From NCBI RefSeq assembly GCF_003201975.1, contig NZ_QJJQ01000002.1, positions 214,723-278,722 of the forward strand: a stretch of 64,000 nt of DNA, given 5' to 3'. A model generated the notes under the pieces. It was given only the letters and a program-made list of their open reading frames with translations. It was not told the origin of the DNA and made no database searches. The position numbers were made by a program, and so were the translations under genes. Shown piece after piece: positions 53,143 to 61,766 of this stretch (its first letter is position 1; every line of letters begins with the position of its first letter). Source of the stretch: Pseudogracilibacillus auburnensis (GTDB lineage: Bacteria; Bacillota; Bacilli; Bacillales; Amphibacillaceae).

Positions 53143-54117
53143 ATGTTTTTACGAAAACGAAAAAAACCGTTACCACTTCAAACGATTGATGCAATAATTT
53201 CTCGGCTACCAGCCAGCCATAAAAAATTACCACTACTTCGAAAACAGGCTGCTTTTTATCAAAAAGGATACAATGGTGAGCGGAAATTAGATTATCATCT
53301 ACAAATGTTGCCTAAGGAATATGCTATTTTAAGTGATGTTACTTTGAGGCTAAATGGAAAAGCATGTCAAATAGATTCGATCATTCTCACACCCTATGCA
53401 ATTTTTATGATAGATGTAAAAAGTTTTGATGGCAATGTCAATTTTGATACAAAGTTAAAACAATTTACTCGAAGTGATGGAGAAAAGCTTGTGGGGTATA
53501 AAGATCCGATTACACAAATTGAAAATGCGCAATTCCACTTAATTCGTTGGCTACAAAATTTGAATTTAAGTGGTCTACCTATTTATTATTTTATTTCATT
53601 TGCGGAACATAGCACTGTATTTACTGTAACAGGAGATGCAAGATCAATAGAAAAAATAGTAGCTTACGTAGACGAAGTTCCCCTTAGAATAATAACAATA
53701 AATGAACAATTAAAAATAACAAATCAGAATAATAATCCTTTAAAAAATAACATCATAACGAGAATTATGAATAAAAGTGAGGACTTTCAATATAATGTAT
53801 TTCAAACGTACGGGATTCAAAAAAGTGACATCTTAACTGGTGTTCAATGTCCATCGTGTAGGACACTTGGAATGAAGCGATTTACACGTTATTGGCGCTG
53901 TATGAAATGTACTTTTTGTTCTAGTAATGCACATATAAAAGCTATATATGACTACATATTACTCTTTGGAAACAAAATAAAAAATGAAGATTGCCGAAAG
54001 TTTTTAAACATCAGCAGCCGAGGCACGATGCGTACGTTATTAAATCATGCAGGACTAACATTAATGAATGGATCGAAATTTTGGATACTAGATCAATCAA
54101 TAGTCAACGAAAAATAA
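53143..54117 (+). CDS. NERD domain protein with zinc ribbon
   Basis: 324 residues from ATG 53143 behind AAAGGAG. The nuclease-related (NERD) domain spans about 40-160: Y-N-G-E-R-K-L-D near 45, Q-I-D-S-I-I-L-T near 80 and F-M-I-D-V-K-S-F-D-G near 90. D-V-K matches the catalytic D-x-K of the restriction-endonuclease-like fold. A C-P-S-C ... C-M-K-C zinc ribbon follows at about 230-255, then a basic helical end. Predicted nucleic-acid enzyme; cellular role unknown. Single gene. Confidence 0.82.
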   Translation: MFLRKRKKPLPLQTIDAIISRLPASHKKLPLLRKQAAFYQKGYNGERKLDYHLQMLPKEYAILSDVTLRLNGKACQIDSIILTPYAIFMIDVKSFDGNVNFDTKLKQFTRSDGEKLVGYKDPITQIENAQFHLIRWLQNLNLSGLPIYYFISFAEHSTVFTVTGDARSIEKIVAYVDEVPLRIITINEQLKITNQNNNPLKNNIITRIMNKSEDFQYNVFQTYGIQKSDILTGVQCPSCRTLGMKRFTRYWRCMKCTFCSSNAHIKAIYDYILLFGNKIKNEDCRKFLNISSRGTMRTLLNHAGLTLMNGSKFWILDQSIVNEK

Positions 54118-54210
54118 AAAGGGCTATTCAGATCCGTGAACCTTATAGTGCTTGTTCAAAAAGGTCGATAAAAAGACCAAGAAGTTCCACTGGCTAAAAA
54201 CGCCACGTCC

Positions 54211-54273
54211 TGGGACTCCGCTAAATGCTCGTCCCATCAAAAAGCCTTGGGACTCCGCTAAATGCTCGCCCCA
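54211..54273. repeat. Two 26-bp TGGGAC hairpin elements
   Basis: TGGGACTCCGCTAAATGCTC at 54211 and again at 54248, each ending GTCCCA or GCCCCA, 37 bp apart. The same element is inside the repeat at 45144. Each can form a TGGGAC/GTCCCA hairpin. Confidence 0.75.
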
Positions 54274-54365
54274 TCAAAAAGCCTTGTGTGGCAACGCCAG
54301 TACTAAACATCGTGTCGCCTGAGGCGGCGTAGCTCTCTGGAACGGACCTTCAGAGGATATGATGA

Positions 54366-54417
54366 CTTCCGTTACATTCGCCCACGACGCTCAGGATGTG
54401 GGCGAATGTAACGGAAG
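54366..54417. repeat. Perfect 20-bp inverted repeat
   Basis: CTTCCGTTACATTCGCCCAC (54366-54385) and its exact complement (54398-54417) with a 12-base loop. GC-richer than the surroundings and without a T run, so it is not a normal terminator. Between the NERD gene and the SMR genes. Confidence 0.85.
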
Positions 54418-54484
54418 ATCCCCTAATGTTTTTACATTATTGACTAATTGAATAGCCCGTTTTCACACCTATTCCCTTTTCATT

Positions 54485-54799
54485 TTACCCAACCACCTTT
54501 AATCCTACCGCACCAGAGATAATACATGTTAAAAATAACAACCTTAATAATCCCGCTGGTTCCTTAAAGAATAGTACGCCCATTATAACTGCACCAGTTG
54601 CTCCTAGACCTGTCCAAATCGCATAAGCAGTTCCTAAGGGAATTTCTTTCATCGCTAGAGCTAGAAAAATAAAGCCGAAAGTAAATGTTACCACGATTGC
54701 TAGTAACCATAAAAATGATTTTCTTTTTAAAAACATATTAATACTTGCAACACCAAATATCTCACCTAAACTAGCAATAATTAAGTAAGTCCAAGCCAT
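54485..54799 (-). CDS. SMR-family efflux protein, YkkD-like
   Basis: 104 residues, four helices, with the essential Glu13 in helix 1 (S-L-G-E-I-F-G-V-A) and the family stretch G-T-A-Y-A-I-W-T-G-L-G. Second subunit of a paired SMR exporter resembling YkkCD (guanidinium/multidrug). ATG 54799 behind AAAGGGTG. No guanidine riboswitch was seen upstream. Confidence 0.85.
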   Translation of the reverse strand: MAWTYLIIASLGEIFGVASINMFLKRKSFLWLLAIVVTFTFGFIFLALAMKEIPLGTAYAIWTGLGATGAVIMGVLFFKEPAGLLRLLFLTCIISGAVGLKVVG

Positions 54800-54857
54800 G
54801 TAAACTTCACCCTTTCAAAATGTTTCGTCACACAACTACAGTTTTCAGAAGAAATCA

Positions 54858-55232
54858 TTAACTATCTACTTGCCCTTCTTCCTTTTTCAGCTTTCCTCTC
54901 CCTCTCGTTTCATCTACTCCACCACTGCTTGTCGTCAACTGAATTCCAACTACACCAGTTATAATTAGACCAATAAAAAAGGCTTTCCAAGTAGTAAACT
55001 CAGCACCTAATAAAGTAAAATCAATAATTGCTATTGCGGCAGCTCCCGAACCAGTGAAGACAGCATATACTGTACCAGAAGGCAACAGGTCACACGCTTT
55101 AATAATAAAATAAAAACTAAAAATAATTGTAATAACTGTACCCGACCACATGAGAAAGTTAGAAGAATATTTTAATCCTAACACCCAAAATATTTCTACA
55201 AAAGCGGCTAAAAAAACATATATCCACCCCAA
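54858..55232 (-). CDS. SMR-family efflux protein, YkkC-like, long C-terminal tail
   Basis: 124 residues from TTG 55232, which follows GGAGGAGG; this start places Glu13 (F-V-E-I-F-W-V-L-G-L-K) exactly as in YkkC. ATG 55250 lies within the ribosome site and is less likely. Helices end at about 101; the last 23 residues form an unusual charged tail (G-R-G-K-L-K-K-E-E-G). Probably pairs with the next gene as a heterodimeric exporter. Confidence 0.82.
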   Translation of the reverse strand: MGWIYVFLAAFVEIFWVLGLKYSSNFLMWSGTVITIIFSFYFIIKACDLLPSGTVYAVFTGSGAAAIAIIDFTLLGAEFTTWKAFFIGLIITGVVGIQLTTSSGGVDETRGRGKLKKEEGQVDS

Positions 55233-55268
55233 ACATATTGCCTCCTCCATTTTTTTATATCTTAATAA

Positions 55269-55301
55269 AAAAGATAAAACCACAACATGATTTTATCTTT
55301 T
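55269..55301 (-). terminator. Terminator after the HAD gene
   Basis: AAAAGATAAAA pairs with TTTTATCTTTT (11 bp), with T's on the minus strand; it separates the HAD gene from the SMR pair. Confidence 0.65.
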
Positions 55302-55323
55302 ATCATTCACTTTGATTAAACTA

Positions 55324-56112
55324 TTATTCATTTAATGATTTTATTATTGGCATTATTTCCTTTAACCTACTTACCTCATACGTAGGTGTCACTTCTGTAA
55401 GTTCTTTATTATGATGGTTAATCCAGATAGAATCGATGCCAATTTTTGAAGCACCTAAAATATCAGTTAGCGGATTATCCCCAACCATAATTACTTCTCT
55501 TTTTTCAACTTCTAATAGACTTAATGCATAATTAAATAATTCGGTACTTGGTTTTCCACTGCCAAAATCACCTGAGATGACGATATGATCAAAATAAGGC
55601 TCAATTTCAGGTGATAAAGATAACTTCGTATGTTGTAAATGAGGAGAACCATTCGTTAACATTAATAATTTATATTTCCCCTTTAATGCATCAAGCACTT
55701 CCAAAGTTTCATCATATAAAAAAATGTGCTTTTTTCTTTCTTCTGGAAAAGTTTTTGCTAACGTTTCTGCTAGTTCCTCATCTTCAATATCTAAATCTTT
55801 AAGCCCTTGTAACCAGGCTTGCTTTCTGTAAAGTGGCACAGTTTCTCGGAGTTTTTGAAATGCTTCTCCTTCATCTTGAAACTCTCCCCACATCCCTTCA
55901 AAAGTGCCTATCCCAATATTACTGACAAACTTATACGTTTCATATGTTGGATATAGATCTTCCGCATGTTTCCGTACATTTTCTTCCAACTGTAATGGGT
56001 CAATATCATATTTTTCTACTGCTTTTGCACAAGTTGATTTGAATGCCTCACTTACACTTTTATGATCCCATAATAATGTATCATCTAAATCAAATATTAC
56101 TGCTTTTAACAT
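55324..56112 (-). CDS. HAD family hydrolase, YsaA/YjjG-like
   Basis: 262 residues from ATG 56112. HAD motifs: I, F-D-L-D-D-T-L-L near 7-14; II, M-L-T-N-G-S near 150; III, G-K-P-S-T-E-L-F near 190; IV, V-G-D-N-P-L-T-D near 216. A helical cap lies between I and II. Cytoplasmic phosphatase for a nucleotide or sugar phosphate; substrate unknown. Confidence 0.85.
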   Translation of the reverse strand: MLKAVIFDLDDTLLWDHKSVSEAFKSTCAKAVEKYDIDPLQLEENVRKHAEDLYPTYETYKFVSNIGIGTFEGMWGEFQDEGEAFQKLRETVPLYRKQAWLQGLKDLDIEDEELAETLAKTFPEERKKHIFLYDETLEVLDALKGKYKLLMLTNGSPHLQHTKLSLSPEIEPYFDHIVISGDFGSGKPSTELFNYALSLLEVEKREVIMVGDNPLTDILGASKIGIDSIWINHHNKELTEVTPTYEVSRLKEIMPIIKSLNE

Positions 56113-56270
56113 TTATTCATCTTCCTTTGTTTGCATGCTTATAGCAATTTTTACCCTCTTCATATCTTAACGATAATTAGAGAAAAAGTCCATTAAAGAA
56201 AAAATATATTCGTTTAGTGATTATTCTAACAACTAATAGTATAATATTGGAAAAGAAGGAGGTTAGTAGA

Positions 56271-57077
56271 TTGAAAATTATATCTTTACGTAGATATCCA
56301 GTTAAATCGATGATGGGAGAAGAACTTAATGCTTGTGATCTTACCGAAAACGGAATCTATGGTGATAGGATGTATGGTGTAATCGACAAAGAGACTGGTA
56401 AACTCGCGAATGCAAAAAATCCTAAAAAATGGCCAACGATGTTCCGTTACCATTCTACATATAGAGAGCCTGTCACCATAACGAAAACCCTACCTCATGT
56501 ACAAATTATGTTACCAAGTGGTGATATGATTTATAGTAATGATCATGATATTGATGAAAAATTAACCGAAAGTTTCAACAGAGAGGTAATGCTTCGCTCT
56601 CCGTCACAATCTGCTACTTTTTTTGAAGGGTATGTTCCCAAGGAAATCGAGGAATTAGCAGATCGAGGAACCATATTTTCTAGACAATCTCCTACAAATA
56701 CTTTTTTTGATATTGCTTTTATTCATATCATTACAACAAATACAATAAATTCCCTACGAAAATTACTACCAGAAAGTAGAATTGAAGCCCGACGATTTCG
56801 CCCGAATATCATTATTGACGTACCAGATGAAGAAGGTTTCGTTGAAGAAAGCTGGGTAAATAAAACCTTACAAATTGGCAAGGAAGTCAAACTTAACATT
56901 ATCCAGCCGACAAAACGTTGTGTAATGACGACATTAGCACAGGGTGATTTACCTAATGATATTCATGTGTTAAAAACGCTCGTTAAAAAGAATGAAGGAA
57001 ACTTCGGTGTATATGCAGAAATTATTCAACCAGGTCAAATAAAAGTAGATGATAAAGTAAAAGTTCTTGATTTGTAA
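56271..57077 (+). CDS. MOSC domain protein
   Basis: 268 residues from TTG 56271 behind AAGGAGG; the frame upstream to 56217 precedes the ribosome site. MOSC_N beta barrel at the start (R-R-Y-P-V-K-S-M-M-G-E-E, then G-D-R-M-Y-G-V), and the MOSC domain with R-F-R-P-N-I-I-I-D and K-R-C-V-M-T near 220, whose Cys is the usual sulphur/molybdenum-cofactor ligand position. Related to MCO sulphurase C-termini and mARC/YiiM-type reductases; substrate unknown. Confidence 0.82.
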   Translation: MKIISLRRYPVKSMMGEELNACDLTENGIYGDRMYGVIDKETGKLANAKNPKKWPTMFRYHSTYREPVTITKTLPHVQIMLPSGDMIYSNDHDIDEKLTESFNREVMLRSPSQSATFFEGYVPKEIEELADRGTIFSRQSPTNTFFDIAFIHIITTNTINSLRKLLPESRIEARRFRPNIIIDVPDEEGFVEESWVNKTLQIGKEVKLNIIQPTKRCVMTTLAQGDLPNDIHVLKTLVKKNEGNFGVYAEIIQPGQIKVDDKVKVLDL

Positions 57078-57175
57078 CACTTAATTGATTCTGATTACTT
57101 GAATGAAAGAAAATACGTAGTAGCTTCTGTTCTACTCTTTGGCTTAGACTCTGTCTAATGTAAACTATGTATAGG

Positions 57176-57266
57176 TAAAAGCAGGTATCCACATTGTGAA
57201 CTGCACCCCAATTGTTCGTCACACCTAACAATTGGGGTGCAATCTAAAATTGAACACCTGCTTTTA
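57176..57266. repeat. 91-bp imperfect inverted repeat
   Basis: Inner arms GCACCCCAATTGTT (57203-57216) and AACAATTGGGGTGC (57227-57240) are perfect; outer arms TAAAAGCAGGT and ACCTGCTTTTA pair again beyond a mismatched section. Folds into one long hairpin ending in T's, between MOSC and the convergent cotD. It may serve as a terminator or be a short mobile-type palindrome. Confidence 0.7.
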
Positions 57267-57333
57267 TTCGATATTACATCAAAGCAAGATAACATTGACT
57301 CATTTTTACTCTTTGGTTACTTAATAATAAAAA

Positions 57334-57678
57334 TTACCACCAGCCTCTTCTACGTCTACCACAACATTTATTATCCCTTACGCCACCGACCCTTCCGTCA
57401 CATTTTCCTCCATATGCACCTCTTACTTCATTACCTGGCCTCTCGTATGCACCTCTTACATCGACTTCATTTACCCTGTTTTCACATGATGTCGAATGAG
57501 GATACAAATGTTCATTTTTAATAGTATGATGATTGACTACTGTTGTGTGAGATGGGTGGATATGTTGTACGCGTTCTTCTGTATGGCAATGTTTAACCTC
57601 TTCTCTTACTGGATAAACAATTTGGCGTGGTTTTTGACAATTACATTTACCTCGGCATCCGCAATGGTTTCTACTCAT
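57334..57678 (-). CDS. CotD family spore coat protein
   Basis: 114 residues rich in His, Cys, Arg and Gly. The central V-Q-H-I-H-P-S-H-T-T-V-V-N-H-H-T and H-L-Y-P-H-S match CotD, an inner-coat protein made in the mother cell late in sporulation. The C-terminal tail is arginine-rich (C-C-G-R-R-R-R-G-W-W). ATG 57678 behind AAAGGAG, with a sigma-K-like promoter upstream. Shows that the organism sporulates. Confidence 0.87.
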   Translation of the reverse strand: MSRNHCGCRGKCNCQKPRQIVYPVREEVKHCHTEERVQHIHPSHTTVVNHHTIKNEHLYPHSTSCENRVNEVDVRGAYERPGNEVRGAYGGKCDGRVGGVRDNKCCGRRRRGWW

Positions 57679-57709
57679 TTTACCTCTCCTTTCTTTACCT
57701 ATTCATTCT

Positions 57710-57737
57710 TAATTTATGTCACAAAATTATTTTTGTA
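57710..57737 (-). promoter_or_regulatory. Sigma-K-like promoter of cotD
   Basis: On the minus strand CATAAATTA (57718-57710) fits the CATANNNTA -10 of sigma-K, with AC 16 bases upstream as the -35. The start point would fall some 25 bases before the gene. Confidence 0.55.
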
Positions 57738-57908
57738 TAAACAATAACCTACTCACTATAAACATATGTCACAAATTTTTCACAGAACCTTCCATGTTTA
57801 TCTATTTACGATTCAACTTTCTATGTTATGCTATGTTTAATGTTGTTTTATTGAAACATCTCTTTTATTTACGATTCTTCGAAGAAAATGATCAAAGGAT
57901 GGATTTGG

Positions 57909-58487
57909 ATGAAAAAATTAATACAATGTACAATGATTTTCACTTTACTCATATTAGCCGCGTGCGGTGGCAATAAAGTAGAAACGACGATGTCTGAAGA
58001 AGTGATGGACTTTGAAGCAACGACACAAGCTGGGGACACATTAACAAGAGATGATTTAAAAGGTGAATATTGGGTTGCTGATTTTATTTTTACTAACTGT
58101 ACAACTGTATGTCTACCAATGACTCGAAATATGAAAATCTTACAAGACAAAATGCAGGAAGCAGGAATTGAGAATGTCCAACTTGTTTCCTTTTCCGTAG
58201 ATCCCGATCGTGATACACCGGAAGTGTTAACGGAATATGCGAATGAATATGGAGCAGATTTAGAAAATTGGACGTTTTTAACAGGGTATGATTTTGATTC
58301 GATTAAAGAATTATCAATTAAATCCTTTAAAAGCTTAGTTGCTGAACCACCTGAAGGTGATGATCAAGTAATGCACGGTACGTCATTTTTCTTAGTTAAC
58401 CCTGAAGGAGAAGTAATCAAAAACTACACAGGAATAGAAATGGATGCAATGGATGAGATTGTTTCCGACTTAAAAAACTTACAATAG
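57909..58487 (+). CDS. SCO1/SenC family copper chaperone lipoprotein
   Basis: 192 residues from ATG 57909 behind AAAGGATGG (a TTG-type frame start at 57888 is less likely). Lipobox L-A-A-C (Cys19). Thioredoxin-like fold with Cys64-x3-Cys68 (N-C-T-T-V-C) and His near 154 (M-H-G-T-S-F-F), the copper ligands of SCO proteins (YpmQ in B. subtilis). Delivers copper to the CuA site of cytochrome oxidase outside the membrane. A terminator follows. Confidence 0.9.
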   Translation: MKKLIQCTMIFTLLILAACGGNKVETTMSEEVMDFEATTQAGDTLTRDDLKGEYWVADFIFTNCTTVCLPMTRNMKILQDKMQEAGIENVQLVSFSVDPDRDTPEVLTEYANEYGADLENWTFLTGYDFDSIKELSIKSFKSLVAEPPEGDDQVMHGTSFFLVNPEGEVIKNYTGIEMDAMDEIVSDLKNLQ

Positions 58488-58505
58488 TCAAATAGTCACA
58501 AATTA

Positions 58506-58543
58506 AATCATCTTACATAGGAATTATGTATGATGATTTTTTC
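58506..58543 (+). terminator. Terminator of the SCO gene
   Basis: AATCATCTTACATA pairs imperfectly with TATGTATGATGATT, followed by TTTTTT. Confidence 0.7.
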
Positions 58544-58618
58544 TTTTATTTTCGATAAACTATATATGGTTTAACTTATCACAATTAATGGAATAACAAA
58601 TGAAAAGGAGGGTTATCT

Positions 58619-59083
58619 TTGAAAAGAACTGGTGAAATAGTTATGACGGTTATCGGACTTATTTTAAACGTATTAGGTGCAATTGGTTTTCTATTGTTAG
58701 CATCGTTTCTCAATACTGATTATTTCCGATTAGGTTTTGAGGAAGGCTTCAATGATAGTTTAGCCGAAGATGGATTAGAAGGTGCTTTTGAAGCAGGCTC
58801 TTTCTTAAATGTGATTGCTGGTTTCGGTTGGTTCATGTTCTTTTTATGTTTGATCGGAGTCGTTGCTGGCATTGTTGCACTAATATTTTTTAAAGGAAAT
58901 AAAAAACCAAAAGCTGCTGGAATCATTCTAATCTTAACTTCGATTGTTATATTACTTGGAACGCTTGGTACTGGTTTCTTCCAGTTTATCTTATACTTAA
59001 TTGCTGGAATAATGGGACTTGTTAGAAAGCCACCTTTAGTAGATGAAGATATGGATGATGAAACAGTGATCGATGTAAAATAA
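58619..59083 (+). CDS. DUF4064 family membrane protein
   Basis: 154 residues from TTG 58619 behind AAAGGAGG. Begins K-R-T-G-E-I-V-M-T-V-I-G-L; four helices (about 8-28, 62-92, 97-120, 122-138) and an acidic tail. This matches DUF4064, a Bacillus family of unknown function often in stress-related contexts. A terminator follows at 59091. Confidence 0.8.
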   Translation: MKRTGEIVMTVIGLILNVLGAIGFLLLASFLNTDYFRLGFEEGFNDSLAEDGLEGAFEAGSFLNVIAGFGWFMFFLCLIGVVAGIVALIFFKGNKKPKAAGIILILTSIVILLGTLGTGFFQFILYLIAGIMGLVRKPPLVDEDMDDETVIDVK

Positions 59084-59090
59084 CAAACAA

Positions 59091-59128
59091 CAGCCGTCAG
59101 TGAAAATGATCACAGATGGCTGTTTTTT
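59091..59128 (+). terminator. Terminator of the DUF4064 gene
   Basis: AACAGCCGTC...GTGA pairs with TCAC...GATGGCTGTT, followed by TTTT. Confidence 0.75.
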
Positions 59129-59542
59129 ATTTCAAAAGCTTCTGGAAAATAGACTCAAAATACTTAAAGAATATGACTGCCACATTTCTTGGTTAACGAT
59201 TCAGTTGCACAAGAGAGACGTAGATTTGTCTTCTTTTTTTCAAGGAGTTTATGTATATGGAAGATTTTTTCTTACCCTAAAGAAGCTATAATAACGTTTC
59301 TACTCATGGCAGTTCAACGTCTAAGTGGGTTGATGTTATTTCGTACACTCTGCGGGTAAAATGAACCGAGAATAAATCAGGGGTAGAAAAGCACTATGAC
59401 CATACTCAGCATAAACTCATAAACTGACAGATTTTTTGTCATGATTGTAGACTGTGAAATCCTTTGCAAAATTCAGTTCAGACTTACATAACGTAAACAA
59501 TAAATAAAACACGTAACAAGTTTTTCACTTCGTTTTCTTACT
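59129..59542. other. Intergenic region
   Basis: No convincing gene, repeat or RNA; a few short frames without ribosome sites. Confidence 0.4.
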
Positions 59543-59788
59543 TTAATTTTTTTCTTCGTCGTTCTTCTTTTTTGTAACTTTTGCTTCACCGTTCTGCCCT
59601 TTTATAAGCTCAGCAATATAAAGTGTACAACCTACGATTAACCCGCTCAAAAAGATAATGCCAAGATAAATAGGTTTTAAATGTGATTCTCTAACACCTC
59701 CCCATGGAAAAAGAATATCTTCTAAAAAAGCACCTATTATAAAGATAAATATATAACAGAAAATCATTGTAATTAATATTGTCCTCAT
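59543..59788 (-). CDS. Small two-helix membrane protein
   Basis: 81 residues from ATG 59788 behind GGAG (the GTG three codons upstream overlaps the ribosome site). Helices at about 3-22 and 41-62, with a lysine/glutamate-rich cytoplasmic tail. Unknown family, plausible real gene. Confidence 0.55.
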   Translation of the reverse strand: MRTILITMIFCYIFIFIIGAFLEDILFPWGGVRESHLKPIYLGIIFLSGLIVGCTLYIAELIKGQNGEAKVTKKKNDEEKN

Positions 59789-60724
59789 TGCTACCACTCC
59801 TACGATCAGTTAGAAAGAAGTCCCTCATTTTTTAAAGTAGGCTAAAATATCAGTTCTGTTACTACGATTAAATATCTTTCTAATCCGTACTGAAGATACC
59901 CCACCCTTACCCTCTTCTATAATTAAAGGCTATTCTCCTGCTCCCATGATAAAACACTTAAAATGTCATAAACTTGTCATAATTGGACACTATTCAAAGC
60001 ATCCTGTAGTTTATTTTTTAAATTCTAGATTGGCAATGTTTTATGCCAGCCGGTTATCTATGGAGATATTTTCAAATGAGACTTATTATGAAGTAAACAA
60101 TTCATTTCATATAATGAGACGCCCACCGCTGCATCTTTTTAGGTGAGTCAATTTCATACATATTAATTCCAAGGATAAATTCGAACATGATTGAAAATAC
60201 CCTTATTCGCATAATGTAACGAACACTTATAGTGGAAAGCAATAACTCAACTTTTGTAGAGTGAAATGGACAAAAAGCCTTCGTAGACTGAAATAGGATA
60301 AGATTTCAGTGCTCAATTTGACTTTGGCGGAACTGCTTGCTCTAACAGGCTGTTTACACTCAGACTCCACCTGCTCTGTTCGTTACGTTTGTTACTCTTA
60401 TACGCAATTGAAATATATTTATTTGGGAGGAGAGTATTCGCGGGTCCTTATTGTACCAAGACTGTCAAGGAAATAATGTGAAGCACCCGAAGCTTAACAA
60501 GCGAACTGGTTGAACTCATTTTATTGGTGCGAAAGTTGAGTCAATAACAAATCTTCGTTATTCAAATTTCAACTACAAATTGAAGCAGTTCCATTCCATT
60601 ATAATGATAACGAAAAGGTAAAGAGCCAGAAACGGTTTCGCTGATCGTTATTACATTCGCTAAACAGAAGGATTTTAAGCTGGCGTTTGAAATTTGGTTA
60701 CAAGTTATCGTAAAAAATAAAAAA
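59789..60724. other. Long intergenic region before tRNA-Arg
   Basis: About 940 bases without a supported gene. A 66-codon plus-strand frame at 59946 has no ribosome site. The word GCGAAAGTTGAGT near 60529 also occurs near 45556, so it may contain fragments of dispersed repeats. Confidence 0.4.
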
Positions 60725-60760
60725 GTGACAAGGGATAAAAATTCATTTATCCCTTGTCAC
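60725..60760 (-). terminator. Terminator of the tRNA gene
   Basis: Perfect 15-bp stem GTGACAAGGGATAAA/TTTATCCCTTGTCAC with a T run on the minus strand, 18 bases after the tRNA 3' end. Confidence 0.85.
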
Positions 60761-60778
60761 ATATAAGTTTATCACTAG

Positions 60779-60852
60779 CGCGCCCGAGAGGACTTGAACC
60801 CCCGACGCCTGGTACCGGAAACCAGTGCTCTATCCAGCTGAGCTACGGGCGC
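60779..60852 (-). tRNA. tRNA-Arg, anticodon CCG
   Basis: 74-nt cloverleaf on the minus strand: acceptor GCGCCCG/CGGGCGC, D arm GCTC...GAGC, anticodon stem CTGGT/ACCAG with loop TTCCGGT (anticodon CCG, reads CGG Arg), T arm with GGTTCAAGTCC. CCA is not encoded. An arginine tRNA next to clpP also occurs in B. subtilis, so this end of the window looks like ancestral gene order. Confidence 0.95.
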
Positions 60853-61056
60853 AAATAGCTACATTGGCTATTATACCGCCTCTTATCTATTATTACAAGT
60901 CTTTCAAAAATCATTTTTAAAAACTTCTCCTGTAGTTTATTTTTGGTAAAAATTACGCTATACTTTTTATAGTTCTTAACTTTTTTCCTTATTTTTGTTT
61001 GAATAGTAATGGAGTTGGACATGATGAACGATAGATGTTTTTACGAAAACATATTA

Positions 61057-61073
61057 TTTGACCTTTCTTGACC
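61057..61073. promoter_or_regulatory. CtsR operator
   Basis: On the minus strand GGTCAAG-AAA-GGTCAAA, one mismatch from the CtsR heptad repeat RGTCAAANANRGTCAAA. It overlaps the clpP promoter, so clpP should be repressed by CtsR and induced by heat and protein stress. Confidence 0.85.
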
Positions 61074-61086
61074 AAATAGTTATGAT
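61058..61086 (+). promoter_or_regulatory. Sigma-A promoter of clpP
   Basis: TTGACC (61058-61063), 17-nt spacer, TATGAT (61081-61086), 53 bases upstream of the clpP start and overlapping the CtsR site. Confidence 0.8.
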
Positions 61087-61138
61087 AAACTTAGGTTCAA
61101 ATGAAAATTGGGATAAAGATAAAAAGGAGGATGTTAAA

Positions 61139-61723
61139 ATGGTTTTAATACCTACAGTTATTGAACAAACGAATCGCGGAGAACGTGCATATGACATTTA
61201 CTCACGTTTATTAAAAGACCGAATCATCATGTTAGGAAGTGCAATTGATGATAATGTAGCTAACTCTATCGTTGCACAATTGTTGTTTTTAGAGGCAGAA
61301 GATTCGAGCAAAGATATTTCTATATATATTAACTCACCAGGTGGTTCAATTACAGCTGGAATGGCTATTTATGATACGATGCAATTTATTAAATCAGATG
61401 TGTCAACTATTTGTACTGGAATGGCTGCTTCAATGGGTGCATTTTTACTTGCTGCTGGGACAAAAGGAAAGCGTTATGCCTTACCTAATAGTGAAGTGAT
61501 GATTCACCAACCATTGGGTGGTACACAAGGGCAAGCATCGGATATTGAAATCCATGCTAAACGGATTATTCGTATGCGTGAAAAATTAAACGAAATCCTT
61601 TCAGAAAGAACTGGTCAACCATTAGACGTCATTCAAGCAGATACAGATCGTGATAATTTCATGTCTGCTGAACGTGCGGTTGAATATGGTTTAATCGATA
61701 AAGTGTTAGAGCGAAAAGAATAA
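61139..61723 (+). CDS. clpP: ATP-dependent Clp protease proteolytic subunit
   Basis: 194 residues from ATG 61139 behind AAAGGAGG; the longer open frame to 61058 covers the promoter. Catalytic triad Ser98 (G-M-A-A-S-M-G), His123 (M-I-H-Q-P) and Asp172. Forms the 14-mer barrel that degrades proteins unfolded by ClpX, ClpC or ClpE. Length equals that of other Bacillaceae ClpP. CtsR-controlled, single gene with its own terminator. Confidence 0.97.
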   Translation: MVLIPTVIEQTNRGERAYDIYSRLLKDRIIMLGSAIDDNVANSIVAQLLFLEAEDSSKDISIYINSPGGSITAGMAIYDTMQFIKSDVSTICTGMAASMGAFLLAAGTKGKRYALPNSEVMIHQPLGGTQGQASDIEIHAKRIIRMREKLNEILSERTGQPLDVIQADTDRDNFMSAERAVEYGLIDKVLERKE

Positions 61724-61728
61724 AACGA

Positions 61729-61763
61729 TATCCCCCTTTCCTTACTTAGGAGAGGGGGATTTA
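61729..61763. terminator. Terminator between clpP and the convergent oxidase gene
   Basis: ATCCCCCTTTCC pairs with GGAGAGGGGGAT (one G-T or mismatch), then TTTA. Confidence 0.75.
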
Positions 61764-61766
61764 CGT

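Noticed and set aside
55233-55323. Guanidine-I riboswitch upstream of the YkkCD-like pair
   Set aside because: The gap holds only a terminator hairpin of the preceding gene.
59946-60146. 66-codon plus-strand frame
   Set aside because: No ribosome site, no homology pattern, in a decayed intergenic region.
61058-61138. Longer ClpP N-terminus
   Set aside because: The upstream frame overlaps the CtsR operator and promoter; ATG 61139 has the ribosome site and gives the standard ClpP length and triad numbering.
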